From Zhongshania aliphaticivorans (GTDB taxonomy: Bacteria > Pseudomonadota > Gammaproteobacteria > Pseudomonadales > Spongiibacteraceae): a stretch of 64,000 nt of DNA. Positions 43,393 through 51,447 of this stretch are shown here, in pieces. Both the position numbers and the translations under genes were made by a program. Position 1 is the stretch's first letter, and the number at the start of each line of letters is the position of its first letter. The notes below the pieces were generated by a model. It was given only the letters and a program-made list of their open reading frames with translations, was not told the origin of the DNA and searched no databases. The stretch spans positions 1 to 64,000 of the forward strand of contig NZ_CACSIJ010000017.1 in NCBI RefSeq assembly GCF_902705855.1. The letters run 5' to 3'.

Positions 43393-45945
43393 TTACCAGC
43401 GATATGAGGCTTGTAGCGCAAAGGTTCGAGGAGGGTTGGTGAAGCCGTGATGCGTGGTGGTACCTGCAATAACTTTTTTAGCTACAGGGGTATCGACGGC
43501 ATATAAAATAATGAGTTCGTCGCTAAGATTTTTTCCAAGTAGTGCGAGTTCCCACTCGCCGTCATTAGATGATAATGAAATACGGCCGTTGAATTGAATA
43601 AATGCATCTTGCTTTACGCGATCATCTAAGTTTGGCGAGGGATGGTATTCGTCGCTAAAAATAGCATCTAGGTTGGCGCGTAAAATTAATGTATTACCAA
43701 TTTCGCGCTCATAACCGAGTAATATATTGCCAGAATAGTCAGCTGCGTACTGGTTGGTTTTGCCGCTGTAGTCACAGTTTATGCCGTTAGGGTTATCTGG
43801 CAATTGGTCTTGAATACAGGTGCCAAATTTATGATCCTGAAATTCAAAATCTAAAAACGCTAAGCCGGCACCTAAGATAACATGTTCGCTTAAGGCTACA
43901 CGTCCATCAAACTCTATACCTTGGGTTACTGCACCTGCCGCATTGCCTACGTTGAAGCCCAATGTGCCATCAAACACACTCACCTGGAGATTATCGAACT
44001 GGGTATAGAATAGAGCAGAGTTTAATTCAGCGACGCCATCGAATAGTGTTGTTTTTAACCCTAGCTCATAGGAGGTGGCACGCTCTTCTTCAAATTCGAA
44101 ACTCCCAATTAACACTCGCGGGTTGGCAGATGTTGCCGTGGGGTTTGTGGGAGTGGGGGCTGCACTTGGCGAGGCATTGGAGCGTGCATCGTAACCGCCA
44201 GACTTAAAGCCACGTCGTGCGGAGAAATACGCCATTGCCTCATCGCTCACATCCCATTGTAAGTTTAATAGTGGTGCAAATTGCGATTCGGTACGTTTGC
44301 CTGCCAAGTCGTGTCGTTCCGCTGCAAACGTTACCGCTGCAGCGGTATCGGTTTCACCAATAGGCAAGATTGATCCATCGGGTAGGCCGAATTCTAGTTT
44401 GCGACTACCACTCTTCTTTTCGTAGGTGTACCTGCCGCCAAGTGTTAGGCGCAGAGTGTCGGTCATTATCCAAGTGCCTTGTATAAACGCAGAAGCAATA
44501 ATGGAGTCGCTTTTAAAATCCCGTGGCGATCGAATATCTATAAGTGAATTCCCAGCATCACCAATACCTAGTAGTTCAAAACCAGTGCTACCGTTTGCAC
44601 CGGGATCAATATCCCCACGAGCACCTCCTTCTAGTATGTCGGCGGCGTTGATTAGCTGCGGTATAAGGGTAGATGGCAAAACAATAGAGTCAAAAAAGTA
44701 GAGCTCATTGTATTGAAAATAAGCCCCTGCGATTAAGTCAAAGTTTTCACCAGGCGCAGATACCCAACGAAATTCTTGACTATATTGTTCGTACTCTTCT
44801 TCAAAGACCACTTGGAATAATGGTGCGCCGGTAAAGTCACAGTCACATTCTTCGTCATATTGATATGCCATGTAACCGGTAATCGATGTGAATGTATTAC
44901 CATTGGAATACCAATTCATATTGACGGTAATATTTTGAGTGTCGTTATTACTGAAGTCGCCATTAGAAGAGCGCTTACGATCTGCTTTGCTATCCAGTAC
45001 CGAGTCGTCGGCCTGCATATTAAGAATAGAACCGTTTGGTTGCAGCTGAATTAGATTTCGAATACCTGCGGGTAAAGAGCCTAACAATCCGCCAACGGCG
45101 CCCAGATCTGGAAAGACGGTGTCGTTTAATATTTCACCGTAGGTTCGACCCGTGAACAAAAAAATGTCGGAATCGGAGGCGTAGTCGGTCAAAATTTCAG
45201 ACTGTCTACCAACTACATCAAAGCTACCCATTTCAAGTTTTAACTTTGCATCGAAATCACTGCCTGCATCCCAGGAAAATTTTAATCGGTAGGTCGCTTC
45301 ATTCCGCTCTGCCTCGTCACGGTTTAAGACTTGGTTTTTAACAAAGCCGTCGGTATGCCTTTGACGCATGGCAAAGCGTGCGGTGAGTTCGTCGTTTATT
45401 GGGCCAGAGGCCACGAAATCGATTACTTGCTCGTTTAGATCGGGTTCGTATGTACCTTGTACAAAGAATTCTGCTTCATTGCTTGGCGATGCGGTCCCGA
45501 TATTTATTGCACCGGCAATACTGTTTTTACCAAGCAAAATATTTTGCGGGCCGCGTAGTATTTCAACGCGCTCAAGATCCAAGAAAGGTGCGCGGGCGAG
45601 CTGGGCGCGACCATAGTAAATACCGTCTACGTACATACCAACAGATTGCTCAAACCCTTGGTTTTCACCCGAGCCAATCCCCCGTATATAGATATCAGTG
45701 CCGATACTTGATTCTGTCATTGTAAAATTAGGGACGTAAGCTTGTAGATCCTCAATTTTAGAGAGACCAGCCTCCATCATCTTTTCGCCGCTAATAGCAC
45801 TAACCGACACCGGCACATCTTGGAGGCTCTGCGCCCTTATTTGAGCGGTAACAATCACCTCCTCAAGCTGGGGTGCGGCATTGACCAGCGCACTTTGCAT
45901 TGCAGTGATAGAAATTGTGCTTAGCAATGTAATTTTTTTTATCAT
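43393..45945 (-). CDS. TonB-dependent outer-membrane receptor
   Basis: A gated outer-membrane channel powered by TonB. I start at the ATG at 45945 (850 residues), which has an AGAGGTAA ribosome binding site; the longer frame adds eight residues. A signal peptide (MIKKITLLSTISITAMQSALVNA) is followed by a TonB-box-like LEEVIVTA and the plug domain (VPVSVSAISGEKM, GIGSGENQGFEQSVGMYVDG, RGPQNILLGKNSIAGAIN). The barrel follows, ending in an aromatic residue (QASYRW). It follows alkB by 63 bp and is probably in its operon, so I infer that it imports an alkane, a related hydrophobic compound or an inducer. Its closest type is the broad iron/sterol/hydrocarbon receptor group; ligand unproven. Confidence 0.93.
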   Translation of the reverse strand: MIKKITLLSTISITAMQSALVNAAPQLEEVIVTAQIRAQSLQDVPVSVSAISGEKMMEAGLSKIEDLQAYVPNFTMTESSIGTDIYIRGIGSGENQGFEQSVGMYVDGIYYGRAQLARAPFLDLERVEILRGPQNILLGKNSIAGAINIGTASPSNEAEFFVQGTYEPDLNEQVIDFVASGPINDELTARFAMRQRHTDGFVKNQVLNRDEAERNEATYRLKFSWDAGSDFDAKLKLEMGSFDVVGRQSEILTDYASDSDIFLFTGRTYGEILNDTVFPDLGAVGGLLGSLPAGIRNLIQLQPNGSILNMQADDSVLDSKADRKRSSNGDFSNNDTQNITVNMNWYSNGNTFTSITGYMAYQYDEECDCDFTGAPLFQVVFEEEYEQYSQEFRWVSAPGENFDLIAGAYFQYNELYFFDSIVLPSTLIPQLINAADILEGGARGDIDPGANGSTGFELLGIGDAGNSLIDIRSPRDFKSDSIIASAFIQGTWIMTDTLRLTLGGRYTYEKKSGSRKLEFGLPDGSILPIGETDTAAAVTFAAERHDLAGKRTESQFAPLLNLQWDVSDEAMAYFSARRGFKSGGYDARSNASPSAAPTPTNPTATSANPRVLIGSFEFEEERATSYELGLKTTLFDGVAELNSALFYTQFDNLQVSVFDGTLGFNVGNAAGAVTQGIEFDGRVALSEHVILGAGLAFLDFEFQDHKFGTCIQDQLPDNPNGINCDYSGKTNQYAADYSGNILLGYEREIGNTLILRANLDAIFSDEYHPSPNLDDRVKQDAFIQFNGRISLSSNDGEWELALLGKNLSDELIILYAVDTPVAKKVIAGTTTHHGFTNPPRTFALQASYRW

Positions 45946-46008
45946 TATGTTACCTCTACGGTAAGGCATGACGCGCTTACCTCGATCTCGTTATTGGATT
46001 GTTTACAC

Positions 46009-47175
46009 CTAAGTACTGAGGCCTTGATTAAAGCTGTTGAAATAGGGTTTTAAAGTTTTAACCTTACGAGGGTGAATATTTGCTTTATTAAAGTCTCCAC
46101 AATGATGCTCCACAACAAGCGGGTCCATGACCTTAAACCAAAGTGGCGGGAAGTACGCTAACATCATCATCGAGGCGTAACCCGAAGGTAATTGTGGGCT
46201 GTCCTCGAAATGCCGTAGCGCTTGAAAGGCACGATTTGGGTGTGCATGATGATCTGAGTGGCGCTGCAATTGATACAGAACTAGGTTAGTTACGATGTGA
46301 TTACTATTCCACGAATGCTTAGGTAAGCATCGTTCGTAGCGCCCGTGGGCATCTTTCTGTCGTAACAAGCCGTAATGCTCAACATAGTTAATTACCTCAA
46401 GTAACGATGCGCCGAGTACCGCTTGTATTAGGAGGAAGGCTAGTGCTGACCAACCCAGTATAATTGTGCATGCGCTATACATAGCGACCGTCATAGCCCA
46501 GGCTTGTAGAACGTCATTTCGCCACGTCCAAAATTCCATACCTTTACGGTAAAGTCGTTGGCGCTCAATCTCGCAGGCGGATTTAATACTTCCCACTACT
46601 GTGCGAGGCAGGAATTGCCAAAAATTCTCTCCCATTTTTGAGCTTGCGGGATCTTCCGGTGTCGCGACTCTGCGGTGGTGTCCAAAGTTATGCTCCACGT
46701 AGAAATGCCCATAGGCGACGGGTGCAAGTGCTATTTTTGCCAAGAATTGGCTTAAGGCGTCGCGTTTATGGCCAAGTTCATGCCCAGTATTAATGCCGAT
46801 TCCGTTTACGTAAGCGCAGCTGAATAGGCCGGCGATAATTCCTAGTGGGCCAAGCTCAGTGCAGGCAAACCATAAGGTAATTAACGTGCCTGCATACTGA
46901 AGTGGAATGTAGGCGTAGACGATATAGCGGTAATAATTGTCGTTTTCTAATTGTTTAACAGCAGATTCTGGTGGGTTAGAGCGATCTGTTCCGATTAAAA
47001 AATCTAAGGCAGGGATGATTGCATACACGATGACGGGTGTTAGCCACCAACCCCAAATTTGTCCGGTCTGCATATAAATTATGGCGCCGAAGATTGGGAA
47101 TAGAGGCACTAAAAGCCCCAGTGACCATAAATAGCGTTTCGGATCGTGCCATTGTAGTTCAGCGCTAGTATCCAC
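46009..47175 (-). CDS. alkB: Alkane 1-monooxygenase (AlkB)
   Basis: A membrane di-iron hydroxylase that oxidises the terminal carbon of alkanes with O2 and rubredoxin. The 388-residue protein has the eight-histidine signature: HELGHK (132-137), EHNFGHHRR (161-169) and LQRHSDHHAHPNR (303-315), plus NYVEHYGL (263-270), which is the motif special to AlkB rather than to desaturases. About six membrane helices are visible. It starts with GTG after AAGGGG. No rubredoxin domain or gene is adjacent. The promoter at 47215-47243 is overlaid by two operator-like repeats, and a TetR-type regulator is divergent. The receptor gene downstream is likely cotranscribed. Confidence 0.95.
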   Translation of the reverse strand: MDTSAELQWHDPKRYLWSLGLLVPLFPIFGAIIYMQTGQIWGWWLTPVIVYAIIPALDFLIGTDRSNPPESAVKQLENDNYYRYIVYAYIPLQYAGTLITLWFACTELGPLGIIAGLFSCAYVNGIGINTGHELGHKRDALSQFLAKIALAPVAYGHFYVEHNFGHHRRVATPEDPASSKMGENFWQFLPRTVVGSIKSACEIERQRLYRKGMEFWTWRNDVLQAWAMTVAMYSACTIILGWSALAFLLIQAVLGASLLEVINYVEHYGLLRQKDAHGRYERCLPKHSWNSNHIVTNLVLYQLQRHSDHHAHPNRAFQALRHFEDSPQLPSGYASMMMLAYFPPLWFKVMDPLVVEHHCGDFNKANIHPRKVKTLKPYFNSFNQGLST

Positions 47176-47195
47176 TTTTTAACCCCTTTATTATG

Positions 47196-47247
47196 TTTAC
47201 AAGTGTTAAGTTGTAATTTATGGCATAACTTTACGGGTGTCAAGTTG
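47196..47247. promoter_or_regulatory. Paired operator-like repeats over the alkB promoter
   Basis: TTTACAAGTGTTAAGTTG (47196-47213) and TTTACGGGTGTCAAGTTG (47230-47247) are direct repeats, 34 bp apart. Each holds an imperfect palindrome of the form TTnACAnnTGTnAA (the second with one mismatch). One covers the alkB -35 box and the other the expected RNA start, as expected for a repressor. The form resembles FabR/DesT-type sites, in agreement with the divergent regulator. Confidence 0.65.
47215..47243 (-). promoter_or_regulatory. Promoter of alkB
   Basis: On the minus strand a perfect TTGACA (47243-47238) and TAAATT (47220-47215, four of six) have a 17-bp spacer. RNA would start near 47208, about 33 bases before the alkB GTG. 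Confidence 0.75.
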
Positions 47248-47286
47248 GGGTTTGTGTTATTTTCTGCGCTCAGAAATATTATTGAT

Positions 47287-47315
47287 TTGCCGTAAATTCG
47301 GCGCATCGTCATACT
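47287..47315 (+). promoter_or_regulatory. Possible promoter of the TetR-type gene
   Basis: TTGCCG (47287-47292) and CATACT (47310-47315), each four of six consensus bases, with a 17-bp spacer; RNA would start about 30 bases before the gene. Confidence 0.45.
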
Positions 47316-47351
47316 ATTCAACGCAAATGCTGTATTGATATTGAGGAAGGT

Positions 47352-47954
47352 ATGAGTTCGAGTAAGACCAAGCAGAGTCGAAAGGGTAATCGCGAAAAGT
47401 TAATGAATGCGGCTCTAGAGTTATTATTAGAGGATCAGAGTGGCTTGTCTGGTATCAGCCTGCGTCGTATTACTAAAGCTTGTGACTTGAGTCCACCAGC
47501 GTTTTACAGCCATTTTTCATCAATGGAAGAATTGGGTTTAGCGCTTGTTAACGAGGTTGGTAGTACGCTTAGAAGTATCTTAAAGGGTGTGAGAGATGCT
47601 GATACAGAGGCATTAGTTATTGCTGCGTCTGTTGATGCCGCATTTGGGTATATTCGCGGCAATGAGTCTTTGTTTATATTAATTGCACGAGAAAGAGCAG
47701 GGAGTTCTGCTCTAATTCGCGGTGCAATTCGAAATGAAGTTCGCCAGATAGTTGAAGAGATGGCTAGTGACTTTCACTCGAGGGGACTCTTCGCTCAATT
47801 TAGTTTGCCAGAAAAGCAGGCGGCAGTAGCTGCGATAGTGTCTTTAGGTTTAGGCTTAATTCCAGATCTATTAGACTTGTCCCGAGAATCCGCTGCTGAG
47901 GGCGACGCGCTTTTGTCGCAATTTGAATCTCAAGTGCAGTTTATTTTGTCTTAA
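47352..47954 (+). CDS. TetR family regulator, FabR/DesT-like
   Basis: A 200-residue transcription regulator. The TetR helix-turn-helix lies in about residues 18-60 (LMNAALELLLEDQSGLSGIS, then ITKACDLSPPAFYSHFSSM). The recognition helix and following SMEELGLALVNEVG closely recall FabR and DesT, which sense acyl-CoA and control unsaturated fatty acid genes. The C-terminal domain (about 70-195) would bind the ligand. It is divergent from alkB, and two palindrome-like repeats cover the alkB promoter, so I infer that it represses alkB and the receptor until an alkane-derived or fatty acyl ligand is bound. An AGGAAGG ribosome binding site precedes the ATG. Confidence 0.9.
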   Translation: MSSSKTKQSRKGNREKLMNAALELLLEDQSGLSGISLRRITKACDLSPPAFYSHFSSMEELGLALVNEVGSTLRSILKGVRDADTEALVIAASVDAAFGYIRGNESLFILIARERAGSSALIRGAIRNEVRQIVEEMASDFHSRGLFAQFSLPEKQAAVAAIVSLGLGLIPDLLDLSRESAAEGDALLSQFESQVQFILS

Positions 47955-47993
47955 TGGGCGAATAGTTGGTGTTTGAAACCCTATAAGCTCTGA

Positions 47994-48737
47994 TTAGATT
48001 TTTACACAAACGAAAAGCGCATTCCCTGATTCGCCATTCCAAAGTAGTAATTTTTCGTAATCGTGCTCAAAAATATGAACGTCGAAGTAGGGCGAGAGAA
48101 GATCTTGAAGTTGAGCAAAACTTATCGCGACCATTGTATGTTCATCCTGCCATACCTGCTGGGTAGCTTGCGTGGTTTTATGAATACTGAGTTTTAGCGA
48201 TTGCTGTTCGCCTTCGCCGCAGTAATACCATCTAGAGCTAAATATGAATTGGCTGCCGTCTTGTTCAGCGCTGTGACGCGTAAATGAGTTATTGTCAATT
48301 TTATTTTTATCAACAGCGTTAAAGCAAAGCATACCATCCGGTTTTAGTGCTTTGTATGCACTGAGAATACAGCTTTTTAGATTGTCTATGCTGCCGCTGT
48401 AATGAATGGAATATAGAAAGCAGCTAATGACATCGACGGGGCCAGAAACTGTGAAGTCGCACATGTTTTGGCGACTGAGCTGGGCTTCTGGGCAGCGTCG
48501 TCTCGCGATATCTAGCATTTCTTGGTTTAAATCAAGCCCTTGGCAGTGATAGCCAAGATCAATGAAATGCCTAATATGAGGCCCAGTACCGCAGCCCAAA
48601 TCTAAAAGGTTTTTCCCTTTGTTTCCAAAAATGTGTTGCAGCCTGTGGGCGGTATTGCTTTGTGCAAGGTAGTCGATATCTGCACACATTAGGTCGTAAT
48701 ACGCCGAAAGGTCGGAGTAGAGAATAGTGTCAGTCAT
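47994..48737 (-). CDS. Class I SAM-dependent methyltransferase
   Basis: A 247-residue methyltransferase with the Rossmann motif I LLDLGCGTGPHIRHFIDLGY (about residues 40-59), motif II GLDLNQEMLDIAR and a motif III/IV region (DVISCFLYSIHY). The opening YSDLSAYYDLMCADIDYLAQ and the SRWYYCGEGEQQSLKLSIHKTTQ region are typical of a small-molecule methyltransferase group also seen near sugar or glycine modification genes. The substrate cannot be told. It lies downstream of the beta-propeller gene but that gene ends with a terminator, so it may be transcribed alone. It converges with the TetR gene at a 39-bp gap. Confidence 0.85.
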   Translation of the reverse strand: MTDTILYSDLSAYYDLMCADIDYLAQSNTAHRLQHIFGNKGKNLLDLGCGTGPHIRHFIDLGYHCQGLDLNQEMLDIARRRCPEAQLSRQNMCDFTVSGPVDVISCFLYSIHYSGSIDNLKSCILSAYKALKPDGMLCFNAVDKNKIDNNSFTRHSAEQDGSQFIFSSRWYYCGEGEQQSLKLSIHKTTQATQQVWQDEHTMVAISFAQLQDLLSPYFDVHIFEHDYEKLLLWNGESGNALFVCVKI

Positions 48738-48800
48738 GAGTATTTGCGCGGCGGTGTAGATGGGGCCGCGCAGTATAGCAATTGCGCTAATGAAGGGAAG

Positions 48801-48838
48801 AAAAAATGGGCCGCCTTATTGGGTGCTTACTGCGGCCC
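48801..48838 (-). terminator. Terminator overlapping the end of the beta-propeller gene
   Basis: On the minus strand GGGCCGC (48838-48832) and GCGGCCC (48814-48808) form a perfect 7-bp stem followed by A and six T. The upstream arm lies in the last sense codons, so the stop codon is in the loop. Confidence 0.8.
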
Positions 48839-50857
48839 TGTTTGTTGGCTGGGGGCAGTCCATAAGGCTGACCAAATATAATCTCCAGATAAAAAGTAAA
48901 CGGCGTCGTCGTGAATAACTGAACGATGCTGTCCACCGTACCAATTTTCATTGGGAGCAGGGCTGGCGATAATATCGCCGATCAAGTCGAGGCTGGCGGC
49001 GGCAGCGTTTTCTTTGCCGTTAATTTCCATGAGATATAAGCGGTTCTCGTTTACGTAGCCGTTTTCTTCGCTGTTGTACGAGGACTGAACAGGCACGGTA
49101 AGACGGTCGCTGCCATCGGTTTGTTGAATATAGGTAAACGCGTGGCGGTTGTACTGAGCCTCTGAGTAATTCCAGCCATCTTCCTTGCCTAATAACAGGG
49201 TAGCGAGTTCGCTTGGATTACTAATATCAGTCACGTTGAATAGGCTGAGTTTTACTAAACCTTGATTCTGGGCAGATTGACCAACGCCGAGTAAAAGATT
49301 GTTATTTACTGGGTGTAAGAAATCTGAAAAGCCGGGAATTTCTAGCTCGCCTGCGATATATGGATCCGCTGGGTTAGTGAGGTCGAGTACGTATAAAGGG
49401 TCAATCTGCTCAAAGCTCACAAGATAGAGGCGGTCGTCTAAAAACCTCACGCCATATAGATCTTCATTTGGTTTGCCGATTTCAGCAGGTCTATTGTTAT
49501 TGGGTAAAACAGATATTTGTTCTAGGCGTAAATCGTTCGACGCTTCTTGTAAGATCGTTAATTGGTGGTCGCGAATATCGCTGCTGTCGCCTGTGTAGAG
49601 GGTGGTGACCACGCGTAACATATCGTCTTTTTCGGACAATCTAAAGTCGACTTGACCGCGATTCCATAAATACCCCATTAAATCTGCGGAGCCGCGATAG
49701 GCAGGTTTGCCGCTTCCCAGTGCAAATTTATGGATACGGGTTTGGCCCGCGCTATTTCCATACCTAGCCTGACTTAGATAAAGAGCTTCGGCAGACATAT
49801 AAACGCCGCTGGCGTCTTCGTTGTAACAGGTAGTTTGGGCGTTACTGGGGTTGCTTAATGGGACCGCAGTAATGCTAGTAATAACGGGGTATACATATTC
49901 GTCGCTGGGGTCGTCGCGGGTAATTAAACAGTCTTTTGCCGCAAATAGTGGCCGAGTCTGCTCGTTGACGGTGATATTGGGAATAATGTCTGCTGGCGTA
50001 GTATTGGCTAAGGTCTCTTTGTTTGCGTCAGCTTCTTGTTTATTTGCTGGATAGTAATAAATATTATCCCAGTGGGGGGTGTGACGGCTGATAAGATATA
50101 GCGTGTCGCCAATGCGGCGACTATCTACAAAGCCCCCTTCAATCCTCAGGTCCCAAGTTTTTTCGATATTGTCTATATTTGCCGTGTCGTAAATTTTGAC
50201 GGCAAGCGCCTGCTGTCCCCAGGGGGCGATTTGTTGCCAAACATCACCGTAGGTACCGTAATATTGGCTGGTAGCGATACTGATTAGGCTGTCGTTTTGG
50301 ATGAATAAGCCCTGTACATACTCACCATCTTCCAGTGGTATTGTCGCTACCTGTTGCGCTGTTGCGGCGTCCGGATTGGTACTTAAAATCCGAATGCTAC
50401 CGGGGTTCTGTGGGTTTTGTGGCGGCACTAGGGCATCACTGGCAAAAGCCGCATCGGTGACAAAACAACAGCTGTGCTGGATGGTCGGTACGATATATAG
50501 ATAGTCGCCGTCGTATTTGAGTACATCAAATTCGTCAACATCAGCTTCTAATGTGTAAGTGCTTGAATATCCGCCGGAGGATGCGTCATCAGCGGTGGCA
50601 CCCCCTGCGGGTTGCAGCATAGGCAGTCCTTGTTCATAGCGATTTGTTTGGGTGTATGCGGCTTTAAAGCGCGTGACGAATTCCTCTTCGCTATTTACCG
50701 CACGCAATAAGCTGTTTGATTGATCGCCGTTATTATCAGGAGGGGTGCTAGAGCCACCACCAGAACCTCCTCCACAGGACGCGATGCTTATGGAAAGTAT
50801 TGCTAGGTATAGGTATGCCGCTTTGCTTCTAAGGTGTGTGATGGCATTGTTATTCAT
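48827..50857 (-). CDS. Beta-propeller lipoprotein (secreted C-terminal beta-propeller family)
   Basis: A 676-residue exported protein of the 'C-terminal beta-propeller domain' family (Pfam Beta_propel, found in archaea and bacteria). A lipoprotein signal ends in the lipobox SIASC (Cys28), followed by a flexible Gly/Ser stretch (GGGSGGGSS). Beyond about residue 100 come repeated blades, such as DEFDVLKYDGDYLYIVP, DSLISIATSQYYG, DTLYLISRHTPHWDN and LPNNNRPAEIGKPNEDLYGVRF. It would be anchored in the outer membrane or the periplasm. The family has no firm function; metal or protein binding has been proposed. It stands alone and is divergent from the Rieske gene. Confidence 0.88.
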   Translation of the reverse strand: MNNNAITHLRSKAAYLYLAILSISIASCGGGSGGGSSTPPDNNGDQSNSLLRAVNSEEEFVTRFKAAYTQTNRYEQGLPMLQPAGGATADDASSGGYSSTYTLEADVDEFDVLKYDGDYLYIVPTIQHSCCFVTDAAFASDALVPPQNPQNPGSIRILSTNPDAATAQQVATIPLEDGEYVQGLFIQNDSLISIATSQYYGTYGDVWQQIAPWGQQALAVKIYDTANIDNIEKTWDLRIEGGFVDSRRIGDTLYLISRHTPHWDNIYYYPANKQEADANKETLANTTPADIIPNITVNEQTRPLFAAKDCLITRDDPSDEYVYPVITSITAVPLSNPSNAQTTCYNEDASGVYMSAEALYLSQARYGNSAGQTRIHKFALGSGKPAYRGSADLMGYLWNRGQVDFRLSEKDDMLRVVTTLYTGDSSDIRDHQLTILQEASNDLRLEQISVLPNNNRPAEIGKPNEDLYGVRFLDDRLYLVSFEQIDPLYVLDLTNPADPYIAGELEIPGFSDFLHPVNNNLLLGVGQSAQNQGLVKLSLFNVTDISNPSELATLLLGKEDGWNYSEAQYNRHAFTYIQQTDGSDRLTVPVQSSYNSEENGYVNENRLYLMEINGKENAAAASLDLIGDIIASPAPNENWYGGQHRSVIHDDAVYFLSGDYIWSALWTAPSQQTGPQ

Positions 50858-51053
50858 GGTGATACCCTATGCATTCTATGGTGTATGGATTGTGTGCTGC
50901 TGGTGTGCCTACCATCAGTTTAGCGCTCCTGTCGCCCATGTAAATTGGTAGAAGCACTTAATTTGTTGGAAATGAGAGGGAGTACACTGAAATACGTAAC
51001 CTTGTTTCAGCGTATACGTTAAGCTTTGAAAACACTTACGACACTCGAAAACT

Positions 51054-51371
51054 ATGCGTTACTACAGCTTAGAAAAATACATCAATTTATTTGATGGTTA
51101 CCGAAAGGTTTTTAAAATCGATAGCCATAATTTAATGCTGTTGCAAACAGACGGCGCCCGCTATTTGATTGAGAGCAGTTGTCCGCACCGAGAGTATCCC
51201 TTGAGCAGCTCGGATGTTGAGGGTTTAGAATTGGTTTGCCCCCAACATGGCTACCGCTTTGATATACAGAGCGGTGCTCTAAAACACTATAGCGAAGAGT
51301 TATGTCGCAATTTGCGGTGTTATGAGCTGGTTGATCGAGATACTGAGGTGGGGGTTATGCTTGAGTATTAA
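51054..51371 (+). CDS. Single-domain Rieske [2Fe-2S] protein
   Basis: A 105-residue protein with the Rieske cluster motifs SCPHREYPL (C43, H45) and VCPQHGYRFD (C62, H65), spaced 16 residues between the two motifs, as in dioxygenase-type ferredoxins rather than bc1 complexes. No disulphide cysteine pair of the bc1 type is seen. It probably carries electrons to an oxygenase, or is the small nitrite reductase NirD-like type; no oxygenase or nirB gene is adjacent. The gene is divergent from the beta-propeller gene and shares a two-way terminator with the EF-G gene downstream. Confidence 0.88.
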   Translation: MRYYSLEKYINLFDGYRKVFKIDSHNLMLLQTDGARYLIESSCPHREYPLSSSDVEGLELVCPQHGYRFDIQSGALKHYSEELCRNLRCYELVDRDTEVGVMLEY

Positions 51372-51391
51372 ACTGTAAAACCGATACAAAC

Positions 51392-51429
51392 AAAAAAGCC
51401 CTGACAAGGTTTGTTGTCAGGGCTTTTTT
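51392..51429. terminator. Two-way terminator between the Rieske gene and the EF-G gene
   Basis: AAAAAAGCCCTGACAA (51392-51407) and its exact complement (51414-51429) form a perfect 16-bp stem with a 6-base loop and T-runs on both strands. Confidence 0.95.
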
Positions 51430-51447
51430 AGGGCTTAGCTAAGTGTA

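Noticed and set aside
45368-45725. Open frames on the plus strand in the TonB receptor gene
   Set aside because: Shadows of the receptor plug coding region; no ribosome binding sites or known families.
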